Assembly (NCBI RefSeq): GCF_008728515.1 | Contig: NC_044981.1 | Coordinates: 112,521,702-112,585,701 of the forward strand | Direction: 5' to 3' | Source: Papio anubis | Lineage: Eukaryota; Chordata; Mammalia; Primates; Cercopithecidae | Length of the DNA stretch: 64,000 nt | In this document: piece by piece, positions 1 to 12,039 of the stretch | Position numbering within the stretch: the stretch's first letter is position 1 | How the letters are laid out: the number at the start of each line of letters is the position of its first letter | The notes under the pieces: generated by a model | Databases searched by the model: none | What the model was told of the DNA's origin: nothing | What the model saw: the letters and a program-made list of their open reading frames with translations, nothing else | Program-made: the position numbers and the translations under genes

Positions 1-565
1 GCTAGGGTGAAGTGGTGTGATCATGGTTCACTGTAACCTCAAACTCCTGGGCTCAAGTGATCCTCCCGCCTCAGCCTCTCAAATAGCTAGGACTATAGGC
101 ACACACCACCACACATGACTCTTTTATTTATTTATTTTGTATTATTTTATTTATTTATTTATTTAAGACAGTCTCACTCTGTCACCCAGGCTAAAGTGCA
201 GTGGCATGATCTCGGCTCACTGCAACCTCCACCTCCCAGGTTCAAGCAATTCTCCTGCCTTAGCCTCCTTAGCAGATGGGACTAAAGGTGTGTGCCACCA
301 TACCCAGCTAATTTTTGTGTTTTTAGTAGAGACAGGGTTTCACCATGTTGGCCAGGATGGTCTCAATCTCTTGACCTCATGATCTGCCAGCCTGGGCCTC
401 CCAAAGTGCTGAGATTACAGGTATGAGTCACCACGCCCAGCCCTCTTTTATTTTTTTGTAGAGACAGAGTCTCACCATGTTGCTCAGGCTGGTCTAAACT
501 CCTGACCTCAAGCCACCCTCCCACCTCGCCCTCCCAAAGTGCTGGGATAAGCCATTGTGCCCAGT
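1..565 (-). mobile_element. Older Alu (AluJ-like) split by a younger AluS
   Basis: Both elements read in reverse. The outer element is seen at 1-118 and again at about 445-565. An AluS-like copy occupies about 160-442. A TTTA-rich stretch at 120-165 is the T-rich side of the inner insertion. The outer copy is more diverged, which fits the nesting order. Subfamily names are by eye. Confidence 0.8.
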
Positions 566-630
566 CTAAATATGCTCTTGCATACCTTTTTTATAATATT
601 GATGTATCACTTACTCAAAAAATAAAGCAG

Positions 631-925
631 GCCGGGTGCGGCGTGCAGTAGCTCACACCTGTAATCCCAGCATTTTGGGAGGCGGAAGCAGGCAGATCAC
701 TTGAGGTCAGGAGTTCAAGACCAGCTTGGCCAACATAATGAGACCTTGTCTCTACTAAAAATATAAAAATTAGCCGGGCATGGTGGTAGTCACCTGTAAT
801 TGCAGCTACTTAGGAGGCTGAGACAGGAGAATCACATGAACCTAGGAGGCACAGATTGCAGTGAGCTAAGATTGCGCCTCTGCGCTCCAGCCTTGGTGAC
901 AGAGTGAGACTCCATCTCAAAAAAA
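631..925 (+). mobile_element. Alu (AluS-like)
   Basis: A full-length dimeric Alu with a GCCGGGTGCGG start, a mid A-rich linker and an A-rich tail. It has many single-base differences from consensus, so it is not a recent copy. Confidence 0.85.
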
Positions 926-944
926 TAAACAAAAAGGATTTTAA

Positions 945-1243
945 GGCCGGGCGCGGTGGCTCAAGCCTGTAATCCCAGCACTTTGGGAGGCTGTGACGGG
1001 TGGATCACGAGGTCAGGAGATCGAGACCATCCTGGTGAACACAGTGAAACCCCGTCTCTACTAAAACTACAAAAAACTAGCGAGGGCGAGGTGGCGGGCG
1101 CCTGTAGTCCCAGCTACTCGGGAGGCTGAGGCCGGAGAATGGCGTGAACCCGGGAGGCGGAGCTTGCAGTGAGCTGAGATCCGGCCACTGCACTCCAGCC
1201 TGGGCGACAGAGCAAGACTCCATCTCAAAAAAAAAAAAAAAAA
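945..1243 (+). mobile_element. AluY of the Old World monkey AluYRa type
   Basis: A full-length young Alu ending in a long A tail. It carries CTCAAGCCTG in the head, an AACTAGC...GGGCGAGGTGGCGGG stretch and GAGATCCGGCC near the end, which are variants I associate with cercopithecid AluYRa elements. It is flanked by an 11-base duplication, AAGGATTTTAA, at 934-944 and 1244-1254. This is the main evidence that the window is from an Old World monkey. Confidence 0.85.
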
Positions 1244-1430
1244 AAGGATTTTAAATTTAAAAAGAACAGTGAAAAGGATGACATTTTAACAGACAAAAAG
1301 CTAAGAGGGAACAAAATAAAAAGAATAACAATTATACTTAAATACTATATAGTTATTACTGAGCACTATAAACTTGTTTCTACTTAGCCATTTCTTGTTT
1401 CTATGAGGGAAGTTTAAAAATCTCTTTATT

Positions 1431-1735
1431 GGCCAGGTGAGGTGGCTCACACCTATAATCCTAGCACTTTGGGAGGCCAAGGTGGGTGGATCACACGGTC
1501 AAGAGATTGAGACCATCTGGCTAACATGGTGAAACCCCGTCTGTACTAAAAATACAAAAAATTAGCCAGGCGTGGTGGCAGACACCTGTAGTCCCAACTA
1601 CTGGGGAGGCTGAGGCAGGAGAATGGTATGAACCCGGGAGGCGGAGTTTGCAGTGAGCCAAGATCGCGCCACTGCACTCCAGCCTGGGTGACAGAGCAAG
1701 ACTTCATCTCAAATAAATAAATAAATAAATAAACC
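1431..1735 (+). mobile_element. AluY-like element
   Basis: A full-length Alu that retains the AluY-like AAAAATTAGCC...GGTGGC middle and ends in an AAAT-repeat tail (about 1711-1734). Confidence 0.85.
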
Positions 1736-2811
1736 TCTTTATTATACATACATACACATAAGCAAGCAACTCCCATTTGTAGAGCAAAATACAAACGCTT
1801 GAGCTGGGATTCACAATCCTCTTCGCAATTTGGTTCCAGTCCACCCTTCCTGACCCATTTCCTGCCATCCTTCCATCCTTCTATGAACTCGTTATCTGCG
1901 ATACTGCACTATTATTTGCCAGTTCTGGAGGGTAAAGGCAACAAGCACAATGTCTGGCATGCAGCAAACTTTCATCCAGTGTTGGCTTCCATTCTACCTC
2001 AAACACTGCCTTTGCTTAGACTGTCCCCTGTGCATGGAATGCCCTGCACCCCTCTCCTAGCCCCACGTAAAATTCCCTTCAAGGCCTACCTCAAATGTCA
2101 CTGTCACCAAGGAGTCCCACAGGCAATTAGTTATCACCTCTAGTCTCCCACAGCACCTGTTTTTACCTTAACTATAACACTTTTATTATTGTATTGCAAC
2201 TTAAATCTCTGCAACCCAAAGCCTGGTCCTTGGACTGTCAGCATCGACATTAGCTGGGACTTCGTTTGAAATGAAGAATGTGGGCCCCATTCCAGACCTA
2301 CAGAATCAGAATCTGAATTTTAACAAGGTATCAGTGATTTATTGGCACATTAATCTTTCCCTGGTTGAACTGTAAACCTTTCCAGGACTTTCTTTCATCT
2401 CTGTCCCCAGAGCCCAACATAAGACTTGACACTCAAATGTTTTTAAAGTTTTATTTACAATACTCATGCATCGGATAGATTTTTTTAATTTCTGGAAAAA
2501 TAAATACACATTATTAATAATAGTTATCTGGTAGGTAGATAATGGTATATTTCTATGTAACATTTTAATTTTTTATAATCAATGTATTACCTTTGCAGAT
2601 GGAAAACATGAACATTTGGGAAAATGCATGTAAAATGTAAGATAAAATGTAAATTTTAAGATATAATACATTCACAAAAGGTATAATTGTGTTGAGCTAC
2701 ATTTCCAGATATAAAAAGACGAGCAAATTACATTAGGTTTTTTTAAAAAGACAATCTAACAGAATGTATCAATGATACCACATTTGTTCTTCAAAAAATT
2801 TTGTGAATTGG
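1736..2811. other. No recognisable gene
   Basis: AT-rich sequence with short, unconserved open frames only. I recognise no gene or named repeat here. Confidence 0.5.
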
Positions 2812-2940
2812 CTGGGTACGGGGGCTCACACCTGTATTCCCAACACTTTGAGAAGCTGAGGTGGGAGGATCCCTTGAGCTCAGGAGTTTCAGCTGGGCAA
2901 TATAGTGAGACCCCATCTCTATTTTAAAAATTTTTTGAAA
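2812..2940 (+). mobile_element. Alu left monomer (FLAM/AluJ-like)
   Basis: Only the left half of an Alu is present, ending in AAAATTTTTTGAAAA. It has diverged strongly, as expected for an old monomer. Confidence 0.7.
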
Positions 2941-3496
2941 AGACATTGAAAAGATACATATCAAAATATCTCTAATGAAGTTTATTTTGCAATTTTCTAC
3001 ATTCTAATTTTTTCTAGTTTTCCTATGATCTTTATAAAAGCATATCACTTATAATACGAAAATAGTTATTTTCATTTTTGAAAAATATCTATGCCCTTCA
3101 TTAAGCCCCTTTACATTCAATGACCAAGATTTCTACCACACCCTGGGAAGCTGCAAGCTCTGAAAGTAACAGGCCTTACACAGATGAAGGCAGCGGTCCT
3201 AGGAAATGTAACCCCGATGGACTGACTCTGGGCTGGCATTCTCCCACCCCTGCAACTGCTCCAGACTCAGAGGAATGTGGCAAGTCAGATACCAGCTTTG
3301 GCCAAAAAGAAAACCCTGTCATTTTAGGAGTCTCACCATGCCCATTTACTTCCTCTGAGATGGTAACAGCAATAGGCAAACACTTCAAAGATGAAGCATT
3401 CAGAATGATTCATGCTATACCACCTCCCCTTGGTGGCAGGCTATGGAAATTGGCTTGATGATAATTATTGCAATTGGTCAAAAAAAGAAAAAAATT

Positions 3497-3780
3497 TTTT
3501 TTTAGACGGAGTCTCTCTGTTGCCAGACTGGAGAGCAGTGGCCCGATCTTGGCTCACTGCAAACTCCGCCTCCCAGGTTCAAGCAAATCTCCTGTCTCAG
3601 CCTCCTGAGTAGCTGGGACTACAGGCATGCACCACCATGCCCGGCTAATTTTTGTATTTTTAGTAGAGACAGGGTTTCACCATGTTGGCCAGGATGGTCT
3701 CAATCTCTTGACCTTGTGATCCGCCCGCCTTGGCCTCCCAAAGTGCTAGGATTAAAGGTGTGAGCCACCATGCCCAACCA
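3497..3780 (-). mobile_element. Alu (AluS-like), reverse orientation
   Basis: A poly(T) at about 3496 is followed by the complement of a full Alu, ending at GTGAGCCACCATGCCCAACC. The open frame over its left edge is simply Alu sequence. Confidence 0.85.
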
Positions 3781-5079
3781 AAATTTTTAAAATATATTTT
3801 CTGTCAAAATCACCCTTACTTCTTCAAATCATCAAAACCACTTTTCTTTTGTCAAGGATTCAGGTATTGACAAAAGACACAAAACTAGGACCTGCTTTCA
3901 ACAGACAATGCTTTGGATGATGCCAAGGGCAGTGGGGCTCTTTGCCTCCTGTCCTTGCCTCCCACCTATTCAAGTCTACAATGGAGGCAAGGCACTATGT
4001 TCTTCAGCACCACCTTGCCTGCTGTCTATCTCCATCCACTTCCCTGGCCTCAGAAAAGGGCAAGGCGTGGCTCACATACTCTCAGCCATGGCCTGGTGTG
4101 CAGCAGCTCCAACATCAGACATCTAAGCACTAATTCTCCCCAAGACCCAGTTCTCAGGTTCGAGACATTGATATTTCAAATATATCAGATTGAAATACTG
4201 AAGTTTCTTTAGAAATACCAGGGTGCAGCAATGTCAGTCTTCAACTGTGGTGTCCGTGGTCTCCAGATAAGCAGCTTCCTTACTCTTCCAGGAAGAAGGA
4301 AACATTGAATAGGATGTGTGAAATAGAAAGAGAGAGAAACTGGCATTACCACCTCTCCCGAGAACATAGAACACACAGACGCACAGCAAGGGCATCTTTC
4401 TAGTGCTTCCAAAGAGGTGAGCCACAGGGAGAGAAAGGAGGAGAGGAGACCTGAAGGAAGAACACAATCCAGTACCTTGTACAGGATCTTGGTGTTCATT
4501 CGGTCCCAGGCCTTGGACAAAGCTTGGGTGTTTGCCAAGTCTCCCCATTGAATAGAGGAAAGAAGATACTTTCTCTTCAGGTACCTTTCTGGAAGATGAG
4601 GACTGCTCAAAAGAAAATGAAATATGCTGAAGGGAAAAAAAAAAAAAACACCCTAGTGAGAACCAGAGGGAGCTATAAAAGTGAAAGTGCAGATATCCTT
4701 ACATTTTACCAGGTGGGCCTGATTCACCTAGGCTACAAATATTTCCTGAGCAACTGTTTACTAATATGGCTTTGTGCTACAGGGAAAGAGGAAGGAAACC
4801 ATCTCTGAAATTTGGGATCTCAGCATGGTGAGGACAAAACCAGATCCTGAGAAGAAAGAACAAAAGTGACATGAAAGGTAAAGCTCAGTGGAGGTCCAAA
4901 GGATAAATACAACTAATTCAGAGGATAGCAGGGACACTCCAGCTGGTAGGAAACATAAACAAAGGCACAGAAGCAGAGATGCACAGAATGAATTCAGGGA
5001 AAGCAAATCTTCCAGTCATGGATGCCACATGGAGAGCAGTTGGAAAGGCTGAAAGGTGAACTGAGCCAAAACAGAAAGA
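3781..5079. other. No recognisable gene
   Basis: Mixed-composition sequence with overlapping short open frames on both strands and no domain I recognise. A run of A at about 4637-4650 may mark an old insertion tail. The CCT7 pseudogene begins immediately to the right. Confidence 0.45.
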
Positions 5080-6905
5080 ATACTGCCAGGGCATTGATCC
5101 ATACCATAGCTGGCTCCCAGCTTTGAGAAGGCCTCAAAGTTGTCAGCAATGTCCTCGTTTTTGATGTCCATTTTGATGTCCACCTCATATTTCATGCCCC
5201 CAGGCATGCTGAGCCTGCAGCTTGTTAAGAATCTTTGTGGCATCAAAGCCAGCCTTATTGCACGGCTGGTGTGGGGTAATCTCCAAGGCCTTTGCATATG
5301 CCCCAATCAACAGCTGCTGTTTTCCTGGAATAGCCCTTAGAGAATCCCAAAGGTACTTAAAGAGCTCCCTCTCAATGACGCCACCCCCAGCCACCACTGA
5401 CTCATTCCTGATGGCATCATGCAGGGACCGCTCTGTCTCCTCCATAAACTGCTTGGCACCGCCACAGAAGATGAAGGTGCATGTCTTGGCCTTGGGGCAG
5501 CCAATAAAAAAATGGTACCTCTCACCTTTAAATCTGGGTCTCTTCAAACACCTAGCATCGACCCAACACATCTGCTGAGAAAGCATTCGCACTGGTCTGG
5601 ATTGAGACTTCACAGGCCATCACCATCCTCTTCAGATTATCCTCAGGTACTCGGCCAGCACAGAACATGTCCCTGTCAGCAAAGTACTGGGTGGCCACGT
5701 CCCCAGTGGGGAGTTTGGACAAGACAACTTTGGCTCCAGAATGATGGATCCTCTCTAACTTGTCATAGAGAATGTTCTACTCGGCATCAACAATCTGATA
5801 ATCCTCAACTGTGTGGACTCTTATCTCAGTATTATCTTTCTCAGCTTTCCACTGGAGCTCAGTATTCAAAAGGGCAATCTTGGCCAGGCATGGTGGCTCA
5901 TGCCTGTAATCTCAGCACTTTGAAAGGCCGAGGTGGCAGATCACGAGGTCAGGAATTTGAGACCAGCCTGACCAACATGGTGAAACCCCGTCTCTACTAA
6001 AAATACAAAAATTAGCCAGATGTGGTGGCGCATGCCTATAATCTCAGGTACTCAGGAGGCTGAGGCAGGAGAATCACTTGAACCCAGAAGGCAGACGTTG
6101 CAGTGAGCCGAGATCAGGCCACTGCAGTCTAGCCTGAGCGACAAGAGCAAAACTCCATATCAAAAAAAAAAAAAAAAAGGCAATCTTGGGGTCTTAGTAT
6201 TTTTGAGGGGGTTGCATTTCAAACCCAGCATAAGAGAAAGTATTCTTGAATGCAACACCAGCTACCAACTGAGAATCCTCGAGGGCTCCACCCTGTACCT
6301 TCTTGATTCCAATCATTTTAAGCTGCAGCAAATCACTGAGCATCATTACTGCCTCCACCACCATCTTAGCAAAGAAAATTTCTGCTGCGAGATCAGCGTG
6401 GAGCTCAGAGCGGTCCTAGCACACTACTCCAGAAGCTTCCTCTGCTCCACTTTATCTCCCTCCTTCACAGTCACAGCAAATCTCTCTGATCTTGTTAACT
6501 GCCAACTGGGTGGCTGTGCAGAAAGCTCGAATGTGAGCTAAGGGTGTAAACCATCCTTCACCTACAGTTTCACCTGCTTCAGAAACTCTGCAGCCAGCAA
6601 CGTCAGTGAGGTGGTGCCATCACTGACCTCAGTGTCTTGGGATTTGGTAATGTCCACTAAAGTCTTTGCTGCAGGATGGACAACATGAAGAAGTTTCAGA
6701 ATTATGGCCACTTCATTAGAAATTGTTGCTTTGCCTCTGCCACCCACAATAAGCTCGTCCATGCCATGGGCACCCAGAGTGGTTCTTACAGCCTTAGCAA
6801 TCACCTGGCAGGCACTGAGGTTATTCACAAGCTGGGAGATGCCTTGGGAGCTATCAGTTCCCTCTCTTTCAATAGGATAACTAGTGTGGGCATCATTTTG
6901 GAAGC
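5080..6905 (-). pseudogene. CCT7P: CCT7 (TCP-1 eta) processed pseudogene, 3'-truncated and Alu-interrupted
   Basis: On the minus strand the sequence reads as an intronless copy of the chaperonin subunit CCT7, a part of the cytosolic TRiC complex that folds actin and tubulin. The start codon position is at 6896, preceded by a short stretch like the CCT7 5'UTR. Recognisable pieces include the N-terminal region with GRGKATISN and DGTTSLTLLAAEF (6562-6828), a middle with PKAKTCTFI and FMEETERSLHDAI, and the late region LIGAYAKALEI (5185-5613). Frame breaks and stops separate the pieces. Similarity stops after WEPAMVWINAL near 5085, so the C-terminus and 3'UTR are missing. An Alu at 5882-6178 splits it. 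The family call rests on remembered human CCT7 and is strong. It is not expected to make protein. Confidence 0.93.
5882..6178 (+). mobile_element. AluS-like element inside the CCT7 pseudogene
   Basis: A full-length Alu with an A tail. A short duplication, GGCAATCTT, flanks it (about 5873-5881 and 6179-6187). The CCT7-derived reading resumes on the far side, so the retrocopy is older than this Alu. Confidence 0.9.
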
Positions 6906-6959
6906 TTATTCAGCAGCCTGTTACTCTCCTCTTTTCTCTGTGACCGGTCTGCCCAGCAA

Positions 6960-8925
6960 CCCACCTAATTTTTTACTTTTTAATAATCGCCATTCTGGCT
7001 GGTATGAGATGGTATCTCACTGTGGTTTTGATTTGCAGTTCTCTGATGATTAGAGATGTTCAGAATTTTTTCATGTTTGTTGACCACTTGTATATCTTCT
7101 TTTGAGAATTGTCTGTTCATGATTTTTGCCCACTTTTTAATGGGATTATTTGGTTATTGCTTGTTGAATTAAGTTTCTTATAGATTCTGAATATTAGATC
7201 TTTGTTGGCTGTACAGCTTGCAAATATGTTCTCCCATTCTGTAGGTTGTCTGTTTACTCTGTTGATAGTTTCTTTTTGCCCTGCAGAAGCACTTCAGTTT
7301 AATTAGGTCTCACTTGTCAATTTTTGGTTTTGTCGCAATTGCTTTTAAGGACTTGTTATAAATTCTTTCCCAAGGCCAATGTCCAGAATGGTATTTCTGA
7401 AAATTTCTTCTAGGATTCTTATAGTTTGAGGTCTTATATTTAAATCTTCAATCCAGCCAGGCGTGGTGACCCACACCTGTAATCCCAGCGTTTTGGGAGG
7501 CCGAGGCAGGTGGATAACCTAAGGTCAGGAGTTCGAGACGAGCCTAGGCAACATGATGAAACTCCATCTCTACTAAAAACACAAAATTTAGCTCAGCATA
7601 GTGGCAGGCACCTGTAATCCCAGCTACTCAAGAGGCTGAGGCAGGAGAATTGCTTGAACCCAGGAAGCGGAAGTTGCAGTGAGCTGAGATCATGCCACTG
7701 CATTGTAGCCTGGGCGACAAGAGCAAGATTCCTCAAAAAAAATTTAAAAATTTTTCTGCATATAAATAGCCAACTATCCCAGCACCATTTATTGAATAGG
7801 GAGTACATTTTCCCATTGCTTGTTTGTGTCAACTTTGTCAAAGATCAGATGGCTGCAGATGTGCAGCTTTATTTCTGGATTCTCTATTCTGTTCCAGCCA
7901 TTATCCTAAGTGAATTAACGCAACAACCGAAAACCAAATACTGCATGTTCTCACTATGTACCAGTACTGTGCTGTTTTGGTTACTGTAGTCTTACAGGAT
8001 AGCTTGAAGTCAGGGGATGTGATGCTTCTGCTTTTTTTTTTTTTTTTTTTTTTTTTCCTTAGGATTGCTTTGGCTAATGGGGCTGTTTCTGAGTTGCATA
8101 TGAATTTTAGAATAGTTTCCTTCTAATTGTGTGAAAAACAACATTGGAAGTTTGATAGGAATAGCATTCAATCTTTAGATTGCTTCAGGCAGTATGGCCA
8201 CTTTAATGGTACTGATTCTTTCAACCTATGAGCGTGGAATGTTCTTCCATTTGCTTGTGTCATCTATGATTTCTTTCAGCAGGATTTTGTGGTTATCCCT
8301 GTAGAGATCTTTCATCTCCTTGGTTAGATGTATTCCGAGGGGTGTGTGTATGTTGTAAATGGGATTGCATTCTTGATTTGGCTCTCAGCTTGAACGTTAT
8401 TGGTATATAGAATAACTAATTTTTGTACATTGATTTTGTATCCTGAAACTTTACTGAAATCATTTATCAATTCTACAAGTCTTTTGGCAGACTCTTTAAG
8501 GTTTTCTAGTTATTATCATATGAACAGTAAAGAGAGAGAGCTTGATATTTTTTTCCTATTTGGATGTCTTTTCTTTGTTTCTGTTGCCTGATTGCTCTGG
8601 CTATGACTGCCGGTGCTATATGGAATAGAAGTGGTAAGAGTGAGCATCCTTGTCTTGTTCCTGTTCTTAAGGGGAATGTTTCCAGCTTTTGCCCATTCAG
8701 TATGATGTTGGCTGTGGGTTTGTCATAGACGGCTCTTATTATTTTGAGGTACATTCCTTCAATGACTAGTTTGTTGAGAGTTTTTGCCATGAAGGTATGT
8801 TGGATTTTATTGAAAGCTTTTTCTGCATCGATTGAGATGATCATATGGTTTTTGCTTTTAATTCTGCTTATGTGGTGAATCATATTTATTACTATGCATA
8901 TGTTAAACCACCTTGCATCCCAGGA
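6960..8925 (-). mobile_element. L1 fragment (ORF2 and 3' region), reverse, rearranged
   Basis: The minus strand reads as L1 ORF2 sequence. At 8506-8930 the reverse-transcriptase segment is clear, with DAEKAFNKIQH and GTRQGCSLLPLLF. The 6970-7450 part is the ORF2 C-terminal end. The element is split by an Alu at 7456-7742. A short piece at about 7905-7955 reads in the opposite sense (the ATACTGCATGTTCTCACTAT end of L1), so the element was rearranged. A T run lies at 8032-8056. No full-length ORF remains. Confidence 0.85.
7456..7742 (+). mobile_element. AluS-like element inside L1
   Basis: A full Alu ending in AAAAAAAATTTAAAAA. It interrupts L1 3' sequence, which continues on both sides. Confidence 0.85.
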
Positions 8926-9785
8926 ATAAAGAAAATATGCAGCTATTGTCAGGCAGTGGACAACAGACAGTGCAAGACTGCTATCCTTGAGAGAGGGGAA
9001 ATTCCCATGGTGAGTCCTACAACTGTCTGCCTGGGGACAGTTCCCCATGGTGCAATGAGCTGAAGTCCAAGCAGAGCACAGGGGTCTCGCTAAGCATAGA
9101 AGGGAGAGATCAGAGCTTGGGGCAGCTGAAGTGGCTGGAATTTGCAGGACAGGTCACCAAAGAGGGAATTGCCAAGTGGAGAGGAGGGGCAGAAGTCTGT
9201 GTGGGAGTCTTTGGCCAAGTGGTGCATGCTCAGAGTGAGACTTCCTAAAGCCTGCCAGAGAACCACTGCTATGAGGTTGAAACAGAGACAGTAGAGGCAA
9301 AGCAGTGTTGCAGGACACTGGGGGAGGAGAGAGGAGAGATGTTGTTAATATTTTATTAACACCATGAACATCCTAAGGCCATTGCTTAGAAATAAGGGTC
9401 ATGTCCCAGAGTGAGATCTACCCAATAAAGCATAAAATCAATCCCTATCAAGATGAGCAGAGGAGACAGAGTTCTGAGGCTGCATTTAGAAAGTCACAGG
9501 AACTGATCTATCCACAGATTTACCTAATAGAGCATAAAACCAAGTCTTCTAAAGTTAAAGATGGTTAACAGGTCATTGAATTGCCTACTGGAACAAAAAT
9601 CAACACAGTTCAGAGGAAAATAACAGAATCCAGAGTTTCTACAATATGTCATCAGTGATAGCCAAGATATAATAATGAAAAATCTCTGGACAATATGGTG
9701 GTTTTGAGAAATGGTTGCCAATTCTTTGACACACTTCCCATCAAGAGGCAGAGTCTCTGTCTTTTCCCCTTGATTCTCGGTGGAT
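8926..9785. other. No recognisable gene
   Basis: No gene recognised. The open frame reaching left from 9048 on the minus strand belongs to the L1 only in its left part. The remainder is short unassigned frames. Confidence 0.45.
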
Positions 9786-10200
9786 GCTATAGTCTGGATG
9801 TGTCCCCCAAAATTCACGTGTCAGAAACTTAATCCCCAGTGCAACAGTGTTGGGATGTGAGGCATTTTGGGAGATGGTCAGTCAGACCACTCAGGCCAAT
9901 GGTGTGAGAAAGCCAAGCCACATGTTGGTAGTAAAGCCAGTGGGCCTAGATATCAAATCATCCTAACCCTGGCATCAGACATGCTAGTAAAGGAACGTCC
10001 ATGTAATTCCACCAAGAATCGAGTCACCACTTTCTGGTCTTTCCAGCCACGGAACAGAGACAAACAATACTTATTGTGCCCTCTCCAAATTTCCTGACCC
10101 ACAGAATCTATTAGAACCCATAAAACGGTTGTTGTTTTAAACCATTAAGCTTTGGGGTAGTTGTTTTGTTTTGTTTTACAAAGCAAAAATAATCAGTGCA
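9786..10200 (+). mobile_element. MaLR-like LTR remnant (MLT1/MST type)
   Basis: It begins TGCTATAGTCTGGATGTGTCC followed by an AATCCCCAGTGCAACAGTG block. It ends with TTTAAACCATTAAGCTTTGG, a common ending of MLT1-type LTRs. It is old and diverged. Non-coding relic of the ERVL-MaLR group. The exact family needs a repeat library. Confidence 0.55.
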
Positions 10201-11046
10201 ACCTGCAAAGTAGCAGGAAAATGTTACTCAAGGAAAAAAGCGGTCAATAAAAACAAACTCGGAACTAATCCAGATGTTGGATTTAGCAGACAAAGCTTTA
10301 CTACGGACACAGTCATTCATGTCATCTGAAAAGAGAAACAGTTTTATTTCTTTCTCTCTAGTCCTTTCCAGTGTCTGGTCCCTACCCCTTTCCTATCACC
10401 TATTCAATCAGAAATACTGTCAGCTTCCAGTATTTTATAGGTGCCATGGAAACTTAGGTGCTTGGGCATTGAGTATTTCTTTTTTGGCAAAGGGAATGAT
10501 CTTCAGACTAACCAGAGAGAACAAACACTAGTTAGGGGAGGAACGAACATCAGGGAGTCCTAACTGCTCTCGGTGAGCCCAGGTTTCCTAATCTACATGA
10601 ATGACAGCCCCAGATACCAATTTGCAAATGAGAGGACTGGACCATTGTTTGTGACCTTTGAGAGACGATGGACATTATCAAAGGTGTCTAGACTACAGAA
10701 ATGGGGAAAAGTTATTCCAAACATCAAGAGGGGAGTATAGTTTATTTTGCAAAGACTGTACAAGCATGTCTGCTATCAATCCTGTACAACATTCCAGCAA
10801 CAGTTTTTGAGGGTCTATTTGGAAAATTCTGAAAAACAGAAACAATGCTCATCAGAACCTTAAATTGTTTACTAAATTTCCCAGTATATTTTTATTTTTT
10901 TAATTGCTGTTATAAATTGGCAAGTATGAGAATACAATAGCCTCAACTCCAAGATTTTTGATAACTTTGCATGATATGTTTGTGGAGAAGATGGAAGTAT
11001 ATGGGCTGGATAAGGACAACTGGGTGGATTAATAACCTAATAATTG
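10201..11046. other. No recognisable gene
   Basis: AT-rich sequence with one short open frame (10274-10531) that has no recognisable domain. No repeat identified by eye. Confidence 0.45.
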
Positions 11047-11343
11047 CCGGGCACGGTGGCTCACACCTGTAATACCAATACTTTGGGAGGCCGAGGCGGG
11101 TGGATCACCTGAGGTCAGGAGTTTGGACTGACCAACATGGAGAAACCCTGTCTCTACTAAAAATACAAAATTAGCCAGGCATGGTGGCACATGCCTGTAA
11201 TCCCAGCTTCTCAGGAGGCTGAAGCAGGAGAATCACTTGAACCCGGGAAGCAGAGGTTGCAGTGAGTCAAAATCACGCATTGCACTCCAGTCTGGGCAAC
11301 AAGAACAAAATTCTGTCTCCAAATAAATAAATAAATAAATACC
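11047..11343 (+). mobile_element. AluS-like element
   Basis: A full Alu with an AAAT-repeat tail (AAATAAATAAATAAAT). A CTAATAAT / CCTAATAAT sequence flanks both ends and is probably the target-site duplication. Confidence 0.85.
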
Positions 11344-11609
11344 TAATAATCATAGTCAGAGGATTCAAATTAATGAATTGATATCAATGTTGGCATAGGT
11401 CTTTAATGAAGTGTCTCAAGGCTCTCCCCTTAGCCTTCTCATAGTCCATATTTTACATAGATTTCTTGTATGAAGACATAGAAGGCAGGATCATCAGTTT
11501 ATAGAGGATACAAAGCCAGGTGAGCAAAAAGTATCTTGAGACAGACAAAAATGGAAACACAACATGGCAAAACTTATGTGATGCAGTAAAAGCAGTTCTA
11601 AGATGGATG

Positions 11610-11951
11610 CTGCTATTGTCTGGATGTGTTCTCTCTAAAATTCAGGTGTTACCAATGTGACAGTGTTAAGAGGTGGGCCTTTAAGAGTTGATTAGGTCAT
11701 GAGGGCTCCTCCTTCCTTGATAGGATTACTACTCTTATAAAAGAGGTTCCATGTACCAGTCGGCTAGCTTGCCCTTCTGCCTTCCACCATGTGGGCATGC
11801 AGCAAGAAAGCCCCCACCAGACACTAAATGCCAGTGCCTTGATCTTAAACTTCTCAGTTTCCAGAATTGTGAGAAAATAAATTTATGGTATTTATAAATG
11901 ACCCAATCTCAGGTATTTTGTTATAGCAGCACAAAACAGACTAAGACAGAT
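11610..11951 (+). mobile_element. MaLR LTR (MST/MLT1-like)
   Basis: Starts TGCTATTGTCTGGATGTG. It contains GTTAAGAGGTGGGCC, GATTAGGTCATGAGGGCTC and GCCTTCCACCATGTGGGC. It ends GCACAAAACAGACTAAGACA. This order is characteristic of the solitary LTRs of the ERVL-MaLR group. It is a plus-strand relic without coding content. Confidence 0.75.
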
Positions 11952-12039
11952 GTTTATAGCAATAAATGCCTATATTAAGAAAAAAGATTCAGAAGAATAT
12001 TAAGTCTAATAAAAAAAATAAAAAAAGAAAAAAGGAAGG

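Noticed and set aside
5419..6000. 193-residue plus-strand frame
   Set aside because: It is the opposite strand of the CCT7 pseudogene running into an Alu.
8506..9048. 180-residue reverse-transcriptase frame
   Set aside because: It is an L1 ORF2 fragment in a truncated, Alu-broken element.
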